In this document: piece by piece, positions 33,218 to 37,745 of the stretch
Layout: each line of letters starts with the position of its first letter
Numbering within the stretch: position 1 is the first letter of the stretch
Assembly (NCBI GenBank): GCA_028284955.1
Contig: JANQQS010000205.1
Location: forward strand, 1 to 37,745
Length of the DNA: 37,745 bases
Source of the DNA: Myxococcota bacterium
GTDB taxonomy: Bacteria; Myxococcota_A; Polyangia; Polyangiales; Houyiibacteriaceae
Direction of reading: 5' to 3'
The notes under the pieces: model-generated
Database searches by the model: none
What the model was told of the DNA's origin: nothing
What the model saw: the letters and a program-made list of their open reading frames with translations, nothing else
Program-made: the position numbers and the translations under genes

Positions 33218-33742
33218 ATGGACAGCACCGACACCGGACGCCCCGCTTCTCCTCTTGGGATTGCCGTGCTCACCATTTCGGACACGCGCACCGAAGAAAC
33301 CGACACTTCGGGTCGCCTCTTGGCAGAACGAGCCGCGGAAGCCGGGCACGCGGTGGTGCGCCAGCGCATCATTCCGGACGAACAAGCCACCATTGAGGAG
33401 AATCTTCGCGAGCTCATCGCGGCGGACGACGTCGACGTCGTGATCACCACCGGCGGAACTGGGCTTACCGCGCGCGACGTGACGCCAGAGGCCTTCGATG
33501 CGGTGTGCGAAAAAAAGATTCCCGGCTTTGGCGAGCTCTTTCGCATGGTGAGCTATGAGCAGATCGGCACAGCTACCGTGCAAAGCCGCGCCACCGCGGG
33601 AATCGCGTCGGCCACGCTTTTGTTCGCGGTGCCCGGGTCCACGAACGCGTGTCGCGATGCGTGGGACAAAATACTCGGCCCCCAACTAGACATCCGCCAA
33701 CGGCCCTGCAACTTCGCGGAGCTTCTCCCTCGCTTGCGCTAG
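33218..33742 (+). CDS. moaB: Molybdenum cofactor biosynthesis protein MoaB
   Basis: 174 residues from the ATG at 33218, 49 bp after pyrC. The MoCF-binding fold is visible: IAVLTISDTRTEETDTSG at 15-32, DVVITTGGTGLTARDVTPEA at 73-92, and a C-terminal LFAVPGSTNACRDAWDKI. MoaB/Mog proteins adenylylate molybdopterin before molybdate insertion. Length and motifs fit MoaB better than MogA, but no other moa or moe gene is near. Cytosolic. Confidence 0.9.
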   Translation: MDSTDTGRPASPLGIAVLTISDTRTEETDTSGRLLAERAAEAGHAVVRQRIIPDEQATIEENLRELIAADDVDVVITTGGTGLTARDVTPEAFDAVCEKKIPGFGELFRMVSYEQIGTATVQSRATAGIASATLLFAVPGSTNACRDAWDKILGPQLDIRQRPCNFAELLPRLR

Positions 33743-33760
33743 CTGTGCAGGTGCCGACAC

Positions 33761-33902
33761 GGGTTCAGTGTCGGCGTCGGTTTCGGCATCAGCGTCAGGT
33801 TCGGGTTCAGCAACTGCATCAGGTTCGGGTTCAGCGTCTGCATCAGTATCCGGTTCGGCGTCGGTTTCGGTTTCGGTGTCTGGGTCGGCATCGGCATCGG
33901 GG
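33761..33902. repeat. Hexanucleotide-periodic tract NTCNGN between moaB and pfkA
   Basis: About 23 consecutive hexamers fit N-T-C-N-G-N on the plus strand (GTCGGC, TTCGGT, ATCAGC, ATCGGC and similar). On the minus strand this reads N-C-N-G-A-N, that is codon pairs [S/P/T/A][D/E]. That minus-strand frame is open from about 33970 but has no start codon, so no gene is called. The remaining about 100 bp to pfkA hold its ribosome-binding site (GGGAGGAG at 33996-34003). Confidence 0.75.
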
Positions 33903-34006
33903 GCACCCGCTGCTGCCGCTGCTCGAGGTTGGGAGTAAACTCGACGCAGCCCGTTTGGTCTGCGACAAACCTATTGTCGGCAGCGACATTCGGTTGGGAG
34001 GAGCGC

Positions 34007-35107
34007 ATGGGAGCGAAACGAGTCGGCATCATGACAGGAGGGGGCGATTGCCCCGGGCTCAACGCGGTGATTCGCGCGGCAGTACGCGTGGGATGCGAAC
34101 GCCACGGGTTTGAGATGCTGGGCATTGAAGACGCGACCAACGGGCTCATTGACCTCGACTATCGCAGCCCAAGCGGCAACCAATGGCTTACTCCGGCGAG
34201 TGTACGCGGCATTCTCGCTCGCGGAGGCACCATCTTGGGCACTTCCAACAAGAGCGACCCGTTTCATTTTGTCGCGACCGTAGAAGGCAAAAAAGTCGAG
34301 ACGGATGTCAGCGATCGCGTGATGGAAAACTATCGCAAGCTCGATCTCGACGGCGTCATCTCGATCGGCGGCGATGGTTCGATGCGTATCGCCAAGCAGT
34401 TCATGGACAAAGGCATGAACGTGGTCGGGGTGCCCAAAACGATCGACAACGACCTCAGCGCCACCGACCAGACCTTTGGCTTCGATACCGCGGTGCAGAT
34501 CGCGTGCGAAGCCCTCGACCGCTTGCGCGATACTGCCGAAAGCCACGATCGCGTGATGCTCGTAGAAGTCATGGGCCGTGACGCGGGCTGGATCGCGTTG
34601 CACGCGGGGATGGCCGGCGGAGCAGACGCCATCTTGATTCCCGAAATCCCCTATACACTGAGCGCAGTCGCCGATGTCATCAAAAAGCGCCGTGCGGCGG
34701 GTCAGTTCTACAGCCTCATCGTGGTCGCCGAAGGTGCGAAGCCGCGAGGCGGGCAAGTATGCGCGCTCGAGAAAAAGCTCGGCGAGATGCCGCGCCTGAT
34801 GGGTGCGGCCCACCGCGCAGCGGAAGGCCTATCGGAGGCGCTCCCGGATATCGAGATGCGCGTGACGGTGCTCGGCCACATTCAGCGAGGCGGCAGCCCC
34901 TCGAGCTACGATCGGGTACTCGCCACGCGCTACGGCGTCGCCGCCGCAAACCTCGTCGCATCCGGCCAATACGGCATGATGACCGCGCTCAAAGGCGGCA
35001 GCATCCAGTCTGTGCCGATCGCCGACGCAGTCGCCGAGCCCAAGGTCGTTGACCCGGAAGGGGAGCTGGTGCGGGCGGCGCGAGAGATTGGCGTGAGCTT
35101 CGGCTAG
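34007..35107 (+). CDS. pfkA: 6-phosphofructokinase (ATP or mixed-signature type)
   Basis: 366 residues from the ATG at 34007 with a good ribosome-binding site. Motifs: GIMTGGGDCPGLNAVIR at 7-23, GGDGS at 121-125, PKTIDNDL at 143-150, MGRDAGWIALHAG, and GHIQRGGSPSSYDR. GGDG (Gly, not Asp) is the ATP-type residue, while PKTIDND has the Lys seen in PPi-type enzymes in place of the E. coli Gly. The combination is typical of the longer mixed clade of bacterial and plant ATP-PFKs. It phosphorylates fructose-6-phosphate in glycolysis. The phosphoryl donor needs assay. Confidence 0.93.
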   Translation: MGAKRVGIMTGGGDCPGLNAVIRAAVRVGCERHGFEMLGIEDATNGLIDLDYRSPSGNQWLTPASVRGILARGGTILGTSNKSDPFHFVATVEGKKVETDVSDRVMENYRKLDLDGVISIGGDGSMRIAKQFMDKGMNVVGVPKTIDNDLSATDQTFGFDTAVQIACEALDRLRDTAESHDRVMLVEVMGRDAGWIALHAGMAGGADAILIPEIPYTLSAVADVIKKRRAAGQFYSLIVVAEGAKPRGGQVCALEKKLGEMPRLMGAAHRAAEGLSEALPDIEMRVTVLGHIQRGGSPSSYDRVLATRYGVAAANLVASGQYGMMTALKGGSIQSVPIADAVAEPKVVDPEGELVRAAREIGVSFG

Positions 35108-35223
35108 GTCGGGTCACGACGCGCGGGTTGCGTGGGAGTCGATGCAAAGTCATATCCCGGCTCAGACCTTGCGAGCTCGCGACGGCTACGAAGCACGAGC
35201 GTGTCGCCCCATGTGAGGAGGTA

Positions 35224-36006
35224 GTGAGCAGTACCCGGAGAAACGCGCCGCCATGGCTTGTGTCGGTGCTGATGTGTCTATCGTGCGCGGCAGCTGTAGA
35301 GCCAGAGCCGGTCGAGTCGAGCGAAAAGGCTATTCCCGCCCTTCTCGTGAAGATCGCGGTGACCTATGGGATTGCCGAATGTGTCGCCGACGACTGGTGC
35401 CGAGGCGTGCTCGCGGGCGCGCTGGCTCATGCGGCGGCAGCCGTGCAGGGCGGGGTGAATTTGGCTTCGCAGCTGACGAACTGGAACACGCTCGCATCCG
35501 GTCAAAAGGAAGAAACGGTTCAAGCGATTGAACGGTTAGCGCAATCCGAAGCGGCGGCGCCCAGCGGATACGATCCGGACAAAGATCTCGAAGGCGTGGT
35601 CCCGGGATCGACCAAAACTGGAGCGTGGCCGGAGAGTATGGGACCGGCGAACGGTGTTCCCGCAGCGGACGGACCGCTACATTACCTGATTTTGCACAAC
35701 GGAATATACGAGGCACTTTTCACTCTGAATGGTTGTTATGGTTCGGATGCACATATCGAGATGCACGAGCATCTACTCAAGACTTGGAAAACAGCGTGGT
35801 TTGGCAACTTGGCCGAACTGCCTCGCGAAGTATTACCGGCGCTGATGGAAGCGTTTGACCGCCTGAAGAACGACCTTGCGGAGTGCGACTTCGAAAAATC
35901 GCTGTTGCGCGAAGTGGTGTGTGGTTTTCGAGCCATCATGCTCATCGCGGTGGGGCCGACAAGCAAGACGGTCCAGGCCATCGAACATTGGACCAAGTGC
36001 GATTGA
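35224..36006 (+). CDS. Secreted protein of unknown function with six mature cysteines
   Basis: 260 residues from a GTG at 35224 immediately after GAGGAGG; the longer frame from 35128 has no such signal. N-terminal signal peptide (APPWLVSVLMCLSCAAAVEP), either cut by signal peptidase I at A-A-A/V or lipidated at the weak lipobox. The mature protein is mainly helical and has six cysteines (ECVADDWC, NGCYG, AECDF, VVCGF, TKCD), consistent with three disulfides. No recognised domain. It stands alone between pfkA and a 577-bp intergenic block. Confidence 0.65.
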   Translation: MSSTRRNAPPWLVSVLMCLSCAAAVEPEPVESSEKAIPALLVKIAVTYGIAECVADDWCRGVLAGALAHAAAAVQGGVNLASQLTNWNTLASGQKEETVQAIERLAQSEAAAPSGYDPDKDLEGVVPGSTKTGAWPESMGPANGVPAADGPLHYLILHNGIYEALFTLNGCYGSDAHIEMHEHLLKTWKTAWFGNLAELPREVLPALMEAFDRLKNDLAECDFEKSLLREVVCGFRAIMLIAVGPTSKTVQAIEHWTKCD

Positions 36007-36583
36007 CGTGCGTTCTCTTTTTCGCTGATTGATCGGCGTAACTTCCCAAAACTGATCGTAGAAACGGCGAAACTTTCGTTGCGCACCGCATGTGGTTTCG
36101 CGTCGGGTTCGGCATCGACGTCTGCGTTTGTGGGGTGGTGGCGTTTTGCGTTGGCCGTGAGCCTCTGGCTCGCTGTGAGAACGGGATCGGTATCGGGAGA
36201 GGCGTCGGGAACAGGGTCGGAATCAGGAAGGGTGGCGGGGTTGGGATCGGGAGAGGCTTTGGCTTTGGGGTCGGGATTTGTTGGTCAGGTCATCTTGGGT
36301 TCCTTTGGTTTGGGGCTTCATCGTAGAGCTCCTGATGTTTGGGTTGAGGGTCACGCCCCGTCTTGACCCTCAACCCGAATATCAGGGGCGGATGCAGAGG
36401 CTGAATCTGATACGGACACGGGCGCCGACACCGACGCCGAACCTGATGAACCGGATGCTGAACCAGACATCTGCATCGGCGTCTGCATCAGCATCTGATT
36501 CTGCGTCCGCTTCGGTATCGGCGTCAGCGTCTGATTCAGCGTCAGAGTCGGCGTCCGCCTCGGCTCATCCGCTCTGCGTTGGT
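36007..36583. repeat. 577-bp intergenic block of hexanucleotide tracts and a long hairpin
   Basis: No convincing gene. The first part (about 36095-36126 and 36183-36290) is a loose G-rich hexanucleotide tract in NTCNGN phase. A strong hairpin follows at 36331-36386. Then comes a tract of the opposite phase (36388-36468, reading [A/S/T/P][D/E] codons on the plus strand), switching at 36469 to a clean NTCNGN tract (36469-36567; the same dipeptide on the minus strand). Neither acidic frame has a usable start. The plus-strand frame that is open through here encodes Ser/Ala repeats and is not considered real. Confidence 0.7.
36331..36386. other. Long near-perfect inverted repeat (23-bp stem)
   Basis: Arms 36331-36353 and 36364-36386 pair over 23 bp with two mismatch or wobble positions; each contains GGGTTGAGGGTCA or its complement, with a 10-nt loop. 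It lies 325 bp downstream of the secreted protein's stop and about 200 bp downstream of dcd's stop on the other strand. It could terminate either transcript, but there is no T run. Confidence 0.7.
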
Positions 36584-37159
36584 CTACTTATCGCGGTCTT
36601 GCCCGATTCGACTCGCCACCGGGCCCATCTGCCCTTGGTATTTGCTGCCCCGACCGGGGCCGTAGGGCCGTTCAGCAGCGCGGGTGAGCTGGTGAAACAC
36701 GATCTGGGAAATGCGCATGCCGGGATGGAGCTTAACTGCGCATCGGCCGAGGTTGCTGAGCTCGAGGGTGATTTGGCCTTCGAACCCGGGGTCGATGAAG
36801 CCTGCGGTAGCATGTACGACGACGGCGAGCCGGCCGATACTGCTTCGTCCTTCGACGCGGGCCACCAAATCGGCGGGGACCTTGACCCGCTCGAGCGTCG
36901 CGCCGAGCACAAACTCGCCCGGCTGCAGCACAAACCCTTCGTTCGGCGCGATTTCGATCATCTCGGTGTAAGGCTCGAGGCTCTTCGGATCGCGCGCATC
37001 AATGCACGGCACGTGAGGCAGGCGATAGGCACGAAACTTGTTGGCGAGACGCAAATCGATGCTCGCGGGTTGAATCTGAGTATCGTAGTCGTCGAGCGGG
37101 TCGACCACGATGTCTCCCGCGTCGATACGGGCGCGTAAATCTACGTCGGCCAAAATCAT
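36584..37159 (-). CDS. dcd: dCTP deaminase
   Basis: 191 residues, matching the about 193 of the E. coli enzyme. Conserved trimer and active-site motifs: IQPASIDLRL at 29-38, RVEGRSSIGRLAVVVHATAG at 101-120, FIDPGFEGQITLELSN with the catalytic Glu at 133, GMRISQIVF, and the C-terminal KYQGQ lid (GRGSKYQGQMGP). It deaminates dCTP to dUTP for dTMP synthesis. The monofunctional type is likely; the bifunctional dUTPase form was not assessed. Its ATG overlaps the stop of the small upstream acidic ORF (ATGA). Confidence 0.96.
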   Translation of the reverse strand: MILADVDLRARIDAGDIVVDPLDDYDTQIQPASIDLRLANKFRAYRLPHVPCIDARDPKSLEPYTEMIEIAPNEGFVLQPGEFVLGATLERVKVPADLVARVEGRSSIGRLAVVVHATAGFIDPGFEGQITLELSNLGRCAVKLHPGMRISQIVFHQLTRAAERPYGPGRGSKYQGQMGPVASRIGQDRDK

Positions 37160-37380
37160 GCCCAGAATATGGCCGCTCGAACTGGCAAACGCAATCGCCG
37201 GGGATCTGGCGTCGGAGGGGACGCTGGATCGGATTCGGGACCAGGATCGGGATCTGGTTCAGCATCAGGATCGGCATCGGCATCGGGATCGGGGTCGTCA
37301 TCGGGATCGGGGTCGGCGTCTGGTGCGGCATCGGGTTCAGCGTCGGAATCGGCTTCGGGCTGAGGTTCGGAGTCGCTCAT
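37156..37380 (-). CDS. Small acidic dipeptide-repeat ORF coupled to dcd (tentative)
   Basis: 74 residues from the ATG at 37380 to a TGA that overlaps the dcd ATG. About 50 residues are a degenerate [P/A/S][D/E] repeat (SDSEPQPEADSD..., DPDPDADADP), followed by a basic C-terminus (RRLRLPVRAAIFWA). The DNA shows a hexanucleotide pattern with fixed C, G, A and variable codon third positions, as expected for a coding repeat. No strong Shine-Dalgarno precedes it. It might be a leader peptide for dcd, a real small protein, or the best-preserved copy of the intergenic tracts at 33.8 and 36.4 kb. Confidence 0.35.
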   Translation of the reverse strand: MSDSEPQPEADSDAEPDAAPDADPDPDDDPDPDADADPDAEPDPDPGPESDPASPPTPDPRRLRLPVRAAIFWA

Positions 37381-37388
37381 CTTACCGA

Positions 37389-37726
37389 CCACGCAACCAC
37401 CAAGCGTGCGTCCTGGCAGGGGAGCTTGGGTGGCAGTGTTGTTCAGAGGGTTTGATGCAAACCCTCCTCCCCGCGGGAACGACCCGCGCGGGGCCCCACC
37501 CGACTGTGTTTTTTGGAGGGTCTGACCCCGCAGATCCTCCCCCCGCGAAATACGATTCCGCGGGGCCCCCCTCCCAACGCCGGCCGCTGCGCGGCCGCCC
37601 CACCGCAAAGCGGCGGGGCCCCAGCAGTTCAACCCCACGCAACCATGTCACGTGCGTCCTGGCGGGGGAGCTTGGGTGAATCGGCGGGGTCGTACCCCGA
37701 CGAGAGGGTCTGGGTGCCAGACCCTC
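37389..37726 (-). repeat. Multi-hairpin intergenic repeat, copy 3 (inverted, with an extra right end)
   Basis: Read on the minus strand from 37726: outer hairpin 37704-37726 (same arms as copy 1), inner hairpin 37685-37699 (CGGGGT/ACCCCG, loop ACG), the CACCCAAGCTCCCCCGCC box (37643-37681), CCCC-x5 hairpin 37598-37618, CGGCCGC hairpin 37581-37597, CCCCGCG hairpin 37541-37565, and closing outer hairpin 37515-37540. A second right-end module follows (about 37466-37500 and GAGGGTTTG/CAAACCCTC at 37446-37466), then a second CACCCAAGC box at about 37389-37432. The last about 20 bp of the window continue past the left end and hold no gene. Confidence 0.8.
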
Positions 37727-37745
37727 AAACAACAGAGCCCAGACC

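Noticed and set aside
36278-37138. Plus-strand 286-residue frame with Ser/Ala repeats
   Set aside because: It runs antisense through the whole of dcd, and its repeat is the other-frame reading of the acidic hexamer tract.
1-37745. tRNA, rRNA and riboswitch search by eye
   Set aside because: No cloverleaf with a proper T-loop, no rRNA-like sequence and no recognisable riboswitch core was found; a covariance search would be needed to exclude weak ones.

Overview
The window looks like chromosomal DNA of a GC-rich member of Myxococcota (Deltaproteobacteria in the older sense), probably a Polyangia/Sandaracinaceae-like lineage. This is inferred from a cluster resembling the Myxococcus Glt gliding machinery, several lipoproteins with MopE-type Cys/Asp motifs and Gly-rich tails, TPR proteins, an FHA-GGDEF protein and many secreted proteins of unknown function. 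No tRNA, rRNA, CRISPR array, prophage or recognisable transposase was found.

Layout. 1-8.3 kb: a Cys-rich lipoprotein, phoH, an unknown exported protein, and a tandem pair of very large MopE/Gly-rich lipoproteins on the minus strand. They face a LuxR-HTH regulator (8.3-9.1 kb) across an AT-rich divergent promoter region. 9.1-13 kb, minus strand: FHA-diguanylate cyclase, TPR protein, hpt, sctT and sctS (an isolated pair of type III export-gate genes), erpA-like, and a single-domain receiver; the erpA-sctS-sctT-hpt-TPR genes form a tight operon. 13-14 kb: cysM. 14.0-14.55 kb: an intergenic block of multi-hairpin repeats, with a further copy at the right end of the window. 14.6-25.1 kb: a translationally coupled operon of outer-membrane barrel, membrane-anchored unknown, GltC-, GltD-, GltE-, GltF- and GltG-like proteins and msrB. 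25-27.5 kb, minus strand: two Ala/Arg-rich helical exported proteins and a purine nucleoside phosphorylase. 27.5-31 kb: PH-domain membrane protein, YfaP/MopE-type lipoprotein and GT-C glycosyltransferase in one operon. 31-37.7 kb: a DUF971 protein, rpsN, pyrC, moaB, pfkA, an unknown secreted protein, and dcd preceded by a small acidic-repeat ORF.

Functionally the window mixes housekeeping metabolism (purine salvage, pyrimidine synthesis, dUTP supply, cysteine, glycolysis, Moco) with envelope biology. The most coherent system is the Glt-like operon. It should make a periplasm-spanning complex from an inner-membrane TonB-like protein (GltG) through periplasmic TPR proteins (GltC, GltD) and an outer-membrane TPR lipoprotein (GltE) to an outer-membrane barrel. 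The TolQR-like motor and the large GltI/GltJ parts are not in this window.

The least explained signals are non-coding. One is the inverted-end, multi-hairpin repeat, whose stems are preserved by paired base changes between copies. The other is a set of hexanucleotide-periodic tracts at 33.8, 36.1-36.6 and 37.2-37.4 kb whose base pattern is that of a [S/P/T/A][D/E] dipeptide repeat. Only one of these tracts is in a clean reading frame with a start codon.
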